Assembly: GCF_000374525.1 (NCBI RefSeq)
Contig: NZ_KB894571.1
Span: 310,001 to 374,000 of the forward strand
Source: Amorphus coralli DSM 19760
Lineage (GTDB): Bacteria > Pseudomonadota > Alphaproteobacteria > Rhizobiales > Amorphaceae
DNA length: 64,000 nucleotides
Reading direction: 5' to 3'
The translations under genes were made by a program, and so were the position numbers. The notes beneath the pieces were generated by a model. The model was not told the origin of the DNA, did no database searches, and saw nothing but the letters and a program-made list of their open reading frames with translations. How positions within the stretch are numbered: the first letter of the stretch is position 1; each line of letters opens with the position of its first letter. Shown one piece after another: positions 51,871-60,503 of this stretch.

Positions 51871-52347
51871 GTGGCCCGGCGCCCGAACGGGCGGGCCGTG
51901 AAGAAGCATCGCAGCTACACGGTCGATGAAGCCGCCCGGACACTCAACGTTACCAAGGGCACCGTCCGGCGATGGATGAAGGACGGCGACTTGCCCGCCC
52001 TGACCGATCAACGGCCAACACTGATCCTTGGCCACGACCTGATTGCGTTCCTCGACGGCCGGAGGCGCGATCGGAAAACGTGCCAGCTTCATCAAGCCTA
52101 TTGCTTCAGGTGCCGCGCCCCGGGTGATCCGGCATACGGCGAAGTTGAAATCAAGCTCGACACCAATGGCGCCGGCATGATGGAGGCGCTTTGCGCCACC
52201 TGCACCACTGTCATGCACAAGCGCGTGTCAGCCAGCCGCCTGCCGGAGCTTCAGGCAAAGGTGAAGGTGACGATCAAACAGGCCCCAGCACGCATAGGCG
52301 AGAGCGCTCAACCCTGTCCGATTGGTCACTTTAAGAAAGCACGGTGA
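51871..52347 (+). CDS. Excisionase-type HTH protein with a cysteine-rich (zinc-ribbon-like) region
   Basis: A 158-residue protein. Residues about 15-65 form an HTH_17/excisionase-like domain ('YTVDEAARTLNVTKGTVRRWMKDG', 'ILGHDLIAFLDGRR'). Next comes a metal-site-like part with Cys-x2-His-x3-Cys-x2-Cys ('CQLHQAYCFRC') and a later C-x-x-C ('LCATCTTVMHK'), then a basic end. Found in rhizobial mobile elements, function not established; DNA binding seems likely. GTG 51871 is used because it lies just after the AlpA stop; the longer open frame runs inside alpA. Confidence 0.75.
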   Translation: MARRPNGRAVKKHRSYTVDEAARTLNVTKGTVRRWMKDGDLPALTDQRPTLILGHDLIAFLDGRRRDRKTCQLHQAYCFRCRAPGDPAYGEVEIKLDTNGAGMMEALCATCTTVMHKRVSASRLPELQAKVKVTIKQAPARIGESAQPCPIGHFKKAR

Positions 52348-52351
52348 AACC

Positions 52352-53458
52352 ATGCGAAAGCACCACCCCAAGAACGAGCGGATCAAGCGCGCTTATGCAC
52401 TCTATCTCGAAGAGGCGAAGCGGATGGCACCGGCCAGCGTTGACCAGGCGCTTGCGGCCATAGCTGCCTTTGAGGCTTCTACCAGCTGGCGCGACTTCGC
52501 CCGCTTCCACATCGAGCAGGCCCTGAAGTTCAAACGGCAGTTAGAGAACGCCACGAACCCAACAACCGGCAAGCCGCTCGCCAAAGCCACAACCTATTCG
52601 CGCCTCAAGGCGGTAGGCCGCTTTATCCATTGGCTCGCAGGCCAGCCGGGCTACAAGTCGAAGATCCGATACAGTGATGCCGACTATTTCAACCCGTCTG
52701 CTCACGATGCCCGGATCGCCACCGCGCGCCGCGAGCAGAAAGCACCGAGCCTGGATCAGGTGAAGCACGTTCTGGCGACGATGCCGCACGCAACGGACAT
52801 CGAGAAGCGCGACCGGGCGCTCGTCGCGCTGATCCTGCTTACCGGCGCACGCGACGACGCGGTGGCTTCGCTTTCGATCAAGCACCTCGACCTGGACCGG
52901 CGACGCCTCGACCAGGATGCGCGCGACGTCCGAACCAAGAACCGGAAGAGCTTTCCGACGTGGTTTTTTCCGGTCGGCGACGACGTCGAGTCCGTCGTCG
53001 CAGACTGGCACGCCCACCTGACACAAACGCTTCGCTTCGGACCCGACGACCCGCTATTTCCGGCGACAGAGATGGGGCTCGCAGGAGGCAAATTCGCGGT
53101 CGCGGGTCTCAGCCACCGCCATTGGACCAACGCCGCCCCGATCCGCCGCGTCTTCAAGGAGCACTTCGAGCGCGCGGGCCTTCCCTACTCCAACCCGCAC
53201 AGCCTTCGGAAAACGCTCGCGCGATTTGGCGAGAAGGCCTGCACGTCGCCGGAAGCGTTCAAGGCCTGGAGCCAGAACCTGGGCCATGAGGACGTGCTCA
53301 CGACCTTCATGAGCTATGGAGCCGTTTCGCACCACCGGCAGGAAGAGATCCTACAGCTGCTTCGAACAAATGGCCCGGGCGGTACGAAGCAAGACCAAAT
53401 GGGTGCGGAATTGGAGAGGATCGCGAATGCGCTCGAAGCCCTGAACCGGTCCGCCTGA
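52352..53458 (+). CDS. Second tyrosine recombinase/integrase
   Basis: A 368-residue recombinase without the DUF4102 domain. N-terminal SAM-like core-binding domain (about 25-115), catalytic domain about 140-350 with Arg167 ('LTGARDDAVASL'), Lys in 'TKNRKSFPTWFFP', His283 and Arg286 ('HSLRKT'), His312 ('LGHEDVLTTF') and Tyr322 ('MSYG'). All catalytic residues are present, so it should be active. Its role beside a complete P4-type integrase is unclear: relative of RitABC-type recombinases or a remnant of another element. It is co-directional with the upstream HTH gene (four-base gap). Confidence 0.9.
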   Translation: MRKHHPKNERIKRAYALYLEEAKRMAPASVDQALAAIAAFEASTSWRDFARFHIEQALKFKRQLENATNPTTGKPLAKATTYSRLKAVGRFIHWLAGQPGYKSKIRYSDADYFNPSAHDARIATARREQKAPSLDQVKHVLATMPHATDIEKRDRALVALILLTGARDDAVASLSIKHLDLDRRRLDQDARDVRTKNRKSFPTWFFPVGDDVESVVADWHAHLTQTLRFGPDDPLFPATEMGLAGGKFAVAGLSHRHWTNAAPIRRVFKEHFERAGLPYSNPHSLRKTLARFGEKACTSPEAFKAWSQNLGHEDVLTTFMSYGAVSHHRQEEILQLLRTNGPGGTKQDQMGAELERIANALEALNRSA

Positions 53459-53553
53459 CTGTCGCACGCGAGCCATGACCGGTTATCGGTTGCCCGCTAG
53501 GCTGATCGCTGATTCTGTAGACGAGAGACATCGACCGGGACGGAGCGGGGCGC

Positions 53554-55269
53554 GTGACCGAGCTGAATTTCAAGGGCAAGGAATTTGTCTACAACCATCA
53601 TCTTGCCGTGCCCTTCCGGCCGCTGGTGCCGCATGCGGAAAAGGGTATCGGACCGGTTTCGCTTGACGGCAACCTGATCATCCAAGGCGACAATCTGCAC
53701 GCCCTGAAGGCGCTCCTGCCGCTCTATGCCGGCAAGGTGGACTGCATCTTCATCGACCCCCCCTACAACACCGGGAACGAGGGTTGGAGCTACAACGACA
53801 ACGTCAATGCCCCGATGATCAAAGAATGGCTGGAGGCCAACCCGATCGGGATCGAAGACGGACTTCGCCACGACAAGTGGTGTGCCATGATGTGGCCGAG
53901 GCTGCGGCTTCTATTTGACCTCCTCTCAGATACAGGCGTTATCTTCATCTGCATCGACGACAACGAACTCTATAATCTCCGAATTATGCTCGACGAAATT
54001 TCGGGTAATCCTTCGCATTGGGTTGGAACAATTATTTGGAAGAATGTTACTGACAATAACCCAACCCGCATCGCTGTCGAGCATGAGTACATCGTATGCT
54101 TTGCGAAAAACAAAGATTCCATCGAAAAGATTTGGAAATCTCATTTCTCTGACGTGAAGGATTTATTAATCCGAATCGGAGGGGATTTTATAGATAAATA
54201 CCATGACCAGAGGGAATTACAAACTGCATACACTGAGTGGTTTAGACATCATAAATCTGAACTATGGCCACTTGATCGCTACAAATATATCGACGCCGAC
54301 GGCGTTTACACAGGCAGTCAGAGCGTTCACAACCCAGGTCGCGAAGGCTACCGCTATGATGTTGTTCATCCGCATACGGGAGAGCCTTGCAAACAGCCAC
54401 TGATGGGCTACCGATTTCCCGAAGAAACTATGCGCGACCTGTTAAAGGCCGACAAGATTCTCTTTGGGGAAAATCACGAAAAGATCATTGAGCTTAAGGT
54501 ATACGCCAAGGATTTTTTGGACAAACTTCCCAGCGTCATTGAGTTAGACGGCCGAACCGCTGCTTATGAGCTGCGGCAGCTGTTCCCTGATCGGAAGAAG
54601 GCATTTGACAATCCAAAGCCGACCCAGCTTGTGGAGAAAATTCTTTCGTTTGCAACCACACAGAACTCGGTAGTCCTCGACAGCTTCGCTGGCTCAGGGA
54701 CAAGCGCCCACGCTCTGATGAACTTGAATGCCAGAGACGAGGGACAACGCCAATTCATCCTTGTTGAAGGCGAAAGCTATGCGGATGAGTTGACCCGCGA
54801 GCGAGTGGCGAGGGTACAAACAGGCGTCACCGGTGCGGAAACGGAACCATACCGCTCTGGCCTTGGCGGAACCTTTACCTATTGCACGCTTGGCGACCCG
54901 GTCGAATTGGACAAAGTGCTAAGCGGCGAGACGCTGCCGCCCTATGCCGGGCTCGGCGCGGCACTGTTCCACATGGCGACCAACCGGGCGCTCGACCCTG
55001 CCAAAGTGCGCGAAGCTGACTTCTATCTTGGGGCGACCGAAGGCCAGCATGTATGGTTGATTTACAAACCCGATCTGGAGTGGCTGAAGACGCCCGCGGC
55101 CGCGCTAACCCTGTCCCGGGCCAAGGCGTTCGCCGCCACAGACTTTGACAAGCGGCATCTGGTATTCGCGCCGGCCCGCTATGTTAGCCAGAAGATGCTG
55201 GCCGAACAGAACGTCCCCGTCGAGTTCGTGCCGCTGCCCTTCGCGCTCTACCGCATCGACCGGAGCTGA
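53554..55269 (+). CDS. mod: Type III restriction-modification methyltransferase (Mod)
   Basis: A 571-residue beta-class adenine methyltransferase. Motif IV 'FIDPPYNTGNEG' with D-P-P-Y at residues 68-71 comes before the AdoMet motif 'VLDSFAGSGTSAHALM' (F-A-G-S-G-T-S at 378-384). The part between (about 125-370) is the target-recognition region; it is much more AT-rich than both ends. It methylates the recognition site and is required for cleavage by Res. Start is GTG 53554 after GGAGCGGGG. Only three bases separate it from res. Confidence 0.95.
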   Translation: MTELNFKGKEFVYNHHLAVPFRPLVPHAEKGIGPVSLDGNLIIQGDNLHALKALLPLYAGKVDCIFIDPPYNTGNEGWSYNDNVNAPMIKEWLEANPIGIEDGLRHDKWCAMMWPRLRLLFDLLSDTGVIFICIDDNELYNLRIMLDEISGNPSHWVGTIIWKNVTDNNPTRIAVEHEYIVCFAKNKDSIEKIWKSHFSDVKDLLIRIGGDFIDKYHDQRELQTAYTEWFRHHKSELWPLDRYKYIDADGVYTGSQSVHNPGREGYRYDVVHPHTGEPCKQPLMGYRFPEETMRDLLKADKILFGENHEKIIELKVYAKDFLDKLPSVIELDGRTAAYELRQLFPDRKKAFDNPKPTQLVEKILSFATTQNSVVLDSFAGSGTSAHALMNLNARDEGQRQFILVEGESYADELTRERVARVQTGVTGAETEPYRSGLGGTFTYCTLGDPVELDKVLSGETLPPYAGLGAALFHMATNRALDPAKVREADFYLGATEGQHVWLIYKPDLEWLKTPAAALTLSRAKAFAATDFDKRHLVFAPARYVSQKMLAEQNVPVEFVPLPFALYRIDRS

Positions 55270-55272
55270 CGA

Positions 55273-57870
55273 ATGTTCCGCCAGCTCGACTATCAGGACC
55301 GCGTGCTGAACACGCTCGACGTGTACCTCGACCTTCTGAAGGAAAAGAAGGCGCGGGCCGACAGGATCGCCGTACTTGCCGCTCAAGACCCTGACCTTGG
55401 TCTCACAATGCCCGACTTTGCCAAAGAGGCGTGGGAGGCGCTGAAGGCCGAAGGCAAGCTGCCCGCCTCGCGCGCCGCCATCCCCTTCTCCGAACGGGTG
55501 GACGGCTGCAACCGGGCGGTGCCCAACGTTGTCCTGAAAGTGCCTACCGGCGGCGGCAAAACCTGGCTCGCCGTGACGGGCGTGTCACGGATCATGGGCC
55601 GCTATCTCGACCGCAACACCGGCTTCGTCCTTTGGATCGTTCCGAACGAGGCGATTTACACCCAGACGCTCAAGCGGCTTAAGGACCGCCAGCACCCCTA
55701 CCGACAGGCGCTCGACCGCGCAGCCGCCGGGCGCGTACGGATCATGGAGAAGACCGACCGTCTCGATGCCCGCGACATTGAGACGAACCTTTGCGTCATG
55801 CTCCTGATGCTCCAATCCTCGAACCGTGAAAATCAAGACTCTCTGAAAATGTTCCGGGATCGAGGCGACGTTCACGGCTTTTTCCCCGCGGAAGGCGAGC
55901 AACAAGCCCAAAAGGCCGCCCTGGAGCTCACGCCGAACCTCTCCGCCTATAGCGACATGTTCCCGATGGTGAAGGATTCATTGGGCAATGCCCTCCGCAT
56001 CATTCGGCCCGTCGTCGTGCTGGATGAAGGACACCGGGCGATTTCCGACCTGGCCTTCAGTACCCTCTACGGCTTCAATCCAAGTTTCGTGCTGGAACTG
56101 ACGGCCACTCCGCAGGACGTGCAGCCCAAAGGCGGCAAGACCCCTAAGCCGGGCCGATATTCGAACGTTCTTGTCGAAGTGACGGGCCGCGAACTGGACT
56201 GCGAGGGCATGATCAAGATGCCCCTCAATCTCGACCCACGGCAGGGGAATGACTGGAAAGCGACGCTAAACGCGGCGCTCACCAAGCTCAACGCACTGGA
56301 CGCTGACGCGCGAAAGCTCCGGTCAGAAACCAACCGCTATATCCGCCCTATCATGCTGATCCAGGTCGAGCGCACCGGGGCCGATCAACGCGAGAGCGGC
56401 CATATCCATGCCGACGACGTAAAGGACTGGCTTCTGACGGCGGGTTTCGACGCCAGCGAAATTGCCATCAAGACCGCGCAACAGAACGACCTGAACGCCC
56501 CCGAGAACCAGGACCTTCTGTCACCCACCAACCGGGTGCGCGCCATCATCACCAAACAGGCGCTTCAGGAAGGGTGGGATTGCCCCTTCGCCTATGTGCT
56601 TTGCGGACTTGCTGCCAGCACCAACCTGAAGGCAATGACCCAGCTTGTCGGACGCATCCTTCGCCAGCCCGGCGCCATGAAGACCGGCATCGGAACGCTG
56701 GACGAATGTCACGTCATCACCCACCACGCCGGCACTGCCGATGTGGTTGCCGCCATCAAGAATGGACTGGAGCAGGACGGCCTAGGTGACTTGGTGCTTG
56801 AGATCGCGCAGGACGACAGCAAGGCAAATGGGAAGGTGACGCGGAAGATCGACCGGCGCCCTGCATTCGCCAGCACGGACATCTATTTGCCCAAGGTCAT
56901 GATCGTGGATCAGGGTGCGGCACGCGAATTGGATTACGAGACCGACGTGCTGTCGGCCATCGACTGGCGTGGCTTTGACCCCGAGGACATCGCAGCACGC
57001 ATTCCCGAGAACGCTCAGGCTGCCGAAAGCCAGCTCCAGCGGATCAGTCTGGCCGAGGACGGCGACGAGCTGTTGGTTGGAGAGCCCATTGCCAAGAACT
57101 CCGAAACGTTGGTTTTCGACCCGGCTCACGCCGTCCGCATGGTGTCCGACATTGTGCCGAATCCGTTCGTCGGCCGCGAAATCGTCGGCAGGCTTCTGGA
57201 TGGGCTTCGTGCGCGAGGCTTTGACGACGAGAAGCTTGGAACACTCGCCAGCCTGATTATCGAAGAGCTGCGCAAGGGCCTCGATGCCGCACGACATGCT
57301 CGCGCCGAGGCGCTATTCAAGGCCGAAGTCGACGCCGGGCGCATCCAATTCCGGCTTCGCCTGGACGGTCGAAACTGGCGAATGCCTTTCAACGTAGAAA
57401 CGACCGAGCCCGTCAATTCCCGGCAGCTCGTGAGCAAGACGGGTGGACCGCTGGAGAAGAGCCTATTTTCTCCCGTCTATGAGAATGAGCTGAACCGCGA
57501 TGAACGCGAAGTTGCCGTGTACCTGGACGGCGAGGCCGCGTTGGTTTGGTGGCACCGGAACGTGGCCCGCACGCAATATGGCATCCAGGGATGGAGAAAG
57601 GCGAAAATCTACCCCGACTTCATTTTCGCCGTGCAACGCGAGGGAATGGCAAATCGCGTAACGGTACTTGAAACCAAGGGTGACCAGCTCGACAATCTCG
57701 ACACGGCTTACAAGCGCGAGGTGTTGTCCTTCCTGTCCGATAACTTCCGGTGGGATACAGCCACCCCGGCAGGGGAACTGGAGTTGGTGCAGGATACCGG
57801 CGAGACTGTGGAAGGCACGCTGATTCTCATGAGTGAGTGGGAAGCCAAGCTGCCCGACTATCTCGCATAG
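55273..57870 (+). CDS. res: Type III restriction endonuclease subunit (Res)
   Basis: An 865-residue SF2 helicase-nuclease. Walker A 'VPTGGGKTWLA' (91-101), DEGH box 'VVLDEGHRAI' (251-254), motif VI-like 'QLVGRILRQPG' and a C-terminal PD-(D/E)xK nuclease with Pro781-Asp782 ('YPDFIF') and Glu800-x-Lys802 ('VLETKGD'). With Mod it travels along DNA and cuts unmethylated foreign DNA between two inverted sites. All key residues are intact, so the system should be functional. Confidence 0.95.
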   Translation: MFRQLDYQDRVLNTLDVYLDLLKEKKARADRIAVLAAQDPDLGLTMPDFAKEAWEALKAEGKLPASRAAIPFSERVDGCNRAVPNVVLKVPTGGGKTWLAVTGVSRIMGRYLDRNTGFVLWIVPNEAIYTQTLKRLKDRQHPYRQALDRAAAGRVRIMEKTDRLDARDIETNLCVMLLMLQSSNRENQDSLKMFRDRGDVHGFFPAEGEQQAQKAALELTPNLSAYSDMFPMVKDSLGNALRIIRPVVVLDEGHRAISDLAFSTLYGFNPSFVLELTATPQDVQPKGGKTPKPGRYSNVLVEVTGRELDCEGMIKMPLNLDPRQGNDWKATLNAALTKLNALDADARKLRSETNRYIRPIMLIQVERTGADQRESGHIHADDVKDWLLTAGFDASEIAIKTAQQNDLNAPENQDLLSPTNRVRAIITKQALQEGWDCPFAYVLCGLAASTNLKAMTQLVGRILRQPGAMKTGIGTLDECHVITHHAGTADVVAAIKNGLEQDGLGDLVLEIAQDDSKANGKVTRKIDRRPAFASTDIYLPKVMIVDQGAARELDYETDVLSAIDWRGFDPEDIAARIPENAQAAESQLQRISLAEDGDELLVGEPIAKNSETLVFDPAHAVRMVSDIVPNPFVGREIVGRLLDGLRARGFDDEKLGTLASLIIEELRKGLDAARHARAEALFKAEVDAGRIQFRLRLDGRNWRMPFNVETTEPVNSRQLVSKTGGPLEKSLFSPVYENELNRDEREVAVYLDGEAALVWWHRNVARTQYGIQGWRKAKIYPDFIFAVQREGMANRVTVLETKGDQLDNLDTAYKREVLSFLSDNFRWDTATPAGELELVQDTGETVEGTLILMSEWEAKLPDYLA

Positions 57871-57941
57871 TCACGGGCGTTTCGCGGCATCACGCCCCGA
57901 ACGCAATTAGCGATCAGCGGAAGCCGCCAGCGTCCGGAATT

Positions 57942-57960
57942 GTTGGTATTTTTGTTGGTA
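57942..57960 (+). repeat. Right pair of GTTGGTA repeats (candidate integrase arm sites)
   Basis: GTTGGTA at 57942-57948 and 57954-57960, again with a 12-base period, as on the left end. An AGCGTCC element stands before both the left and right sets. They lie about 60 bases inside the right end of the island. Confidence 0.6.
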
Positions 57961-58018
57961 CACCGATCCGGCATCACGAAAAAATATCAAATAATTCAAT
58001 TCTGTACCTTAAAGATTT

Positions 58019-58037
58019 GACGCCTATCCTGGCACCA
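58019..58037 (+). repeat. Putative right attachment site (imperfect tRNA-Leu 3' end)
   Basis: GACGCCTATCCTGGCACCA resembles the end of tRNA-Leu (49855-49874): TCCTGG, then CACCA, with one G missing and a few other changes. It marks the likely right junction. Core genes resume downstream. Confidence 0.5.
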
Positions 58038-58067
58038 AATTTCGTTTCGAGATCATCGGAACCCATG

Positions 58068-58096
58068 AAAAAAGCCCGGTCCCGCCGGGCTTTTTT
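58068..58096. terminator. Bidirectional terminator right of the island
   Basis: AAAAAAGCCCGG, loop TCCCG, CCGGGCTTTTTT: a 12-pair stem with A- and T-runs on both sides, active on either strand. It could be the original downstream terminator of the tRNA or that of the PAP2 gene. Confidence 0.8.
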
Positions 58097-58164
58097 CGTG
58101 TCCGGCTATCGTTTCCCTCGCACCGATCGCAGACCGTCGCAGGCCATCGCCTCTCAGGCGTGTG

Positions 58165-58959
58165 TCAGCCTGGCCCTTGGGAAACCGGTTCGGCCGGCGC
58201 CACCGACGCGTCGGCGCCGTTGCGGCCCCAATACCAGCCGATGAGCTGCGCAATCAGCAGGCAGCCGATGGCCCAGGCCGCGCCCATGCACCAGCCGGCC
58301 AGCACGTCCGTCGGCCAGTGGACTCCGAGATAGACCCGGCTCGTGCCGACTAGCAGCGTCAGCCCTACCGAGACGACAATGGTGTAGGCCTTCAGGAGCC
58401 GGTTGGGCTGGGCCCGCGCCACCAGCGCGCCGATGGTGAGATAGGCCACTGCCGAGATCATGGCGTGGCCGCTCGGAAGGCTCGACGTGTGAACGTCCAC
58501 CAGGTGGGCGACGAGATCCGGACGCGGCCGCGCGAACGCCCCCTTCAGGAGCGTGTTGAGGATCGCGCCGCCGGCCAGCGAAATGATCACCAGACCCACC
58601 GAGGGCCAGCGCCGCAGGATCGCCAGATAGCCCACGGCGAGCAGGGCGATCAGCGCGATCACCGGGTATCCGCCGAGCGCGGTGAAGTCGCGCATGGCCA
58701 GTTCCAGCGAGGCCGGCCCGATCGGGTCGGCGTTGTCGCCCGGCGCCCGCAACGTCAGCATGATGGACTTGTCGAACTCGTGGGTGTCGCCCTCCAGCAC
58801 CTCGTCGACGATCTCCGCGAAGCCCCAGATCCCGCCGGCCACAACCAGCAGGGCCGACAGCGTCACCATCTCGCTCCAGCCGATCCGGGTGCGGATGAAG
58901 GTGCGGGTTTGCTGGAGCAGCGTCTCCGGGCGGGTCTCGTGGGCAGGCGTCTCGGGCAT
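58165..58959 (-). CDS. PAP2-family membrane phosphatase
   Basis: A 264-residue membrane protein with five or six helices. The phosphatase triad is complete: 'KGAFARPRP' (K-x6-R-P), 'SLPSGHAM' (P-S-G-H) and 'SRVYLGVHWPTDVLAG' (S-R-x5-H-x3-D). Hydrolyses lipid phosphates such as undecaprenyl pyrophosphate or phosphatidic acid. It is the first core gene after the island. Confidence 0.93.
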   Translation of the reverse strand: MPETPAHETRPETLLQQTRTFIRTRIGWSEMVTLSALLVVAGGIWGFAEIVDEVLEGDTHEFDKSIMLTLRAPGDNADPIGPASLELAMRDFTALGGYPVIALIALLAVGYLAILRRWPSVGLVIISLAGGAILNTLLKGAFARPRPDLVAHLVDVHTSSLPSGHAMISAVAYLTIGALVARAQPNRLLKAYTIVVSVGLTLLVGTSRVYLGVHWPTDVLAGWCMGAAWAIGCLLIAQLIGWYWGRNGADASVAPAEPVSQGPG

Positions 58960-59083
58960 GGGTCCTCGCGCGTCGGGCCGGTTGGCTCCGGCCTGGTGTC
59001 ATCCTCGTGATACAATTTCCCGAGCCGATGTGACAGCGTCGGCCGGGCGAGGCCCGGTGCGTCGTTCAGGACAGGGTGGGCTC

Positions 59084-59611
59084 ATGACCGAACGACCCAG
59101 GCTGCGGATCGCCACGCCCGACGACGCGGACGCCGTGTCCCGGGTTCTCCGCGCCTCCTACGGCGCGCTGATGAAGCCCGCCTACTCCGACACGGTCCTT
59201 GATGCCGTTCTGCCCCTCATCACCACGGCGAACCCGGCCCTGCTCGCCGGCGGCACCTACTACGTAGCGCTGCTCGACGGGACCATCGTCGGGTGCGGAG
59301 GCTGGACCTTCGCCCGCCCCGGCGCCCCTGATGCGCCGGTCGACCCAAAGCGCGGCCACATCCGCCATTTCGCCACCGATCCCGCCTGGACCCGGCGCGG
59401 CGTGGCCCGGGCCCTGATGGAGCGCTGCATCACCGACGCGGAAGCCGCCGGCGCGACCACGCTGGAGGCCTATGCAACGCTCGTCGCCGAGGCGTTCTAC
59501 CGCTCCGCCGGCTTCCGCACCGTCGCGGCCATCGATGTGCCCATCCGCCCGGGCGTTGACCTGCCAAGCCTGCACATGATCCGAAGCGCGGTGCCTGACC
59601 CGGCGGATTGA
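59084..59611 (+). CDS. GNAT-family N-acetyltransferase
   Basis: A 175-residue acetyltransferase. 'LRIATPDDADAVSRVLRASY' at the start, and the acetyl-CoA site 'RHFATDPAWTRRGVARALMERC' (Q/R-x-x-G-x-A form) near residues 90-112, then 'LEAYATLVAEAFYRSAGFRTV'. Substrate unknown. ATG 59084 begins the homologous region; a longer frame upstream is not supported. Confidence 0.9.
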   Translation: MTERPRLRIATPDDADAVSRVLRASYGALMKPAYSDTVLDAVLPLITTANPALLAGGTYYVALLDGTIVGCGGWTFARPGAPDAPVDPKRGHIRHFATDPAWTRRGVARALMERCITDAEAAGATTLEAYATLVAEAFYRSAGFRTVAAIDVPIRPGVDLPSLHMIRSAVPDPAD

Positions 59612-59712
59612 TCCGGCCCCGCCGCTATACTAACCAGAATGATGCGCCGGCACGGGCCCCGCCCCGCGGACCGCGCCCTGCCGCCCACCGGACCCGACCT
59701 CAAGGACATCCC

Positions 59713-60327
59713 ATGACCATCCGTTTCCATGATCGCGACCTGCCGGCGCCGCTCCAGAACGTCACGAGCGTTGCGATCGACACGGAGACCATGGGTCTCA
59801 ACCCGTTCCGCGACCGGCTCTGCGTCGTGCAGCTGTCGAGCGGTGACGGCTCCGCCGACATCGTCAAGATCGCCCAGGGCCAGGACAGTGCGCCGAACCT
59901 GGTCGCGCTGCTCGGCGATCCCTCGGTCCTGAAGCTCTTCCACTTTGCCCGTTTCGATCTCGGCATCCTCTACAAGACGTTCGGCGTGATGCCGGAGCCG
60001 GTCTACTGCACCAAGATCGCCTCGCGCCTGGCCCGCACCTACACCGACCGGCACGGGCTCCGGGATCTTGCGCGCGAGCTCGCCGAGGTCGAGATCTCCA
60101 AGCAGCAGCAGAGCTCCGACTGGGGCGCCGACACGCTGTCCGATGCGCAGCTCGCCTATGCCGCCTCCGACGTGCTGCACCTGCACGTTCTCAGAGAGCG
60201 CCTCGATGCGATGCTCGCCCGCGAAGGCCGCAGCGAGATCGCCCAGTCGTGCTTCGACTTCCTGCCGACCCGGGTGAAACTCGACCTCGGCGGCTTCGCC
60301 GACGACGACATCTTCGCCCACTCCTGA
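59713..60327 (+). CDS. rnd: Ribonuclease D-like 3'-5' exonuclease
   Basis: A 204-residue DEDDy exonuclease without the C-terminal HRDC domains of E. coli RNase D. Exo I 'VAIDTETMGL' (Asp and Glu), Exo II 'LKLFHFARFDLGIL' and Exo III 'LAYAASDVLHLHVL' (Tyr, Asp) are present. Matures small RNAs. It commonly precedes lptC-lptA in Hyphomicrobiales, as here. Confidence 0.93.
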   Translation: MTIRFHDRDLPAPLQNVTSVAIDTETMGLNPFRDRLCVVQLSSGDGSADIVKIAQGQDSAPNLVALLGDPSVLKLFHFARFDLGILYKTFGVMPEPVYCTKIASRLARTYTDRHGLRDLARELAEVEISKQQQSSDWGADTLSDAQLAYAASDVLHLHVLRERLDAMLAREGRSEIAQSCFDFLPTRVKLDLGGFADDDIFAHS

Positions 60328-60503
60328 GCACGGCCGCTCGCGCTTTTGTGTTCGTGCGTCTCGGCTTTGCCGAAATGCCGGGTTAGGGTGCCGAAACTGG
60401 GCGGACCGCGGGAGCGGTCTGGCGGGATCGCTCGTTCGGCTCCATGTGTGGAGACGGAAGACGCGGGCTTGCAGCCCTTTCGCCACTGAGCCGACGGGAG
60501 ACG

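Larger units (their letters stand above)
49855..58037 (+). mobile_element. tRNA-Leu-integrated genomic island carrying a type III restriction-modification system
   Basis: About 8.2 kb between the 3' end of tRNA-Leu and a partial copy of that end at 58019-58037. It holds a P4-type integrase next to the tRNA, an AlpA regulator, an HTH/zinc-ribbon protein, a second tyrosine recombinase and the mod and res genes. The composition is less GC-rich than the flanks. Paired GTTGGTA repeats stand near both ends. The left att (49855-49874) and right att differ by one deleted base and a few substitutions, so excision ability is uncertain. Confidence 0.8.
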
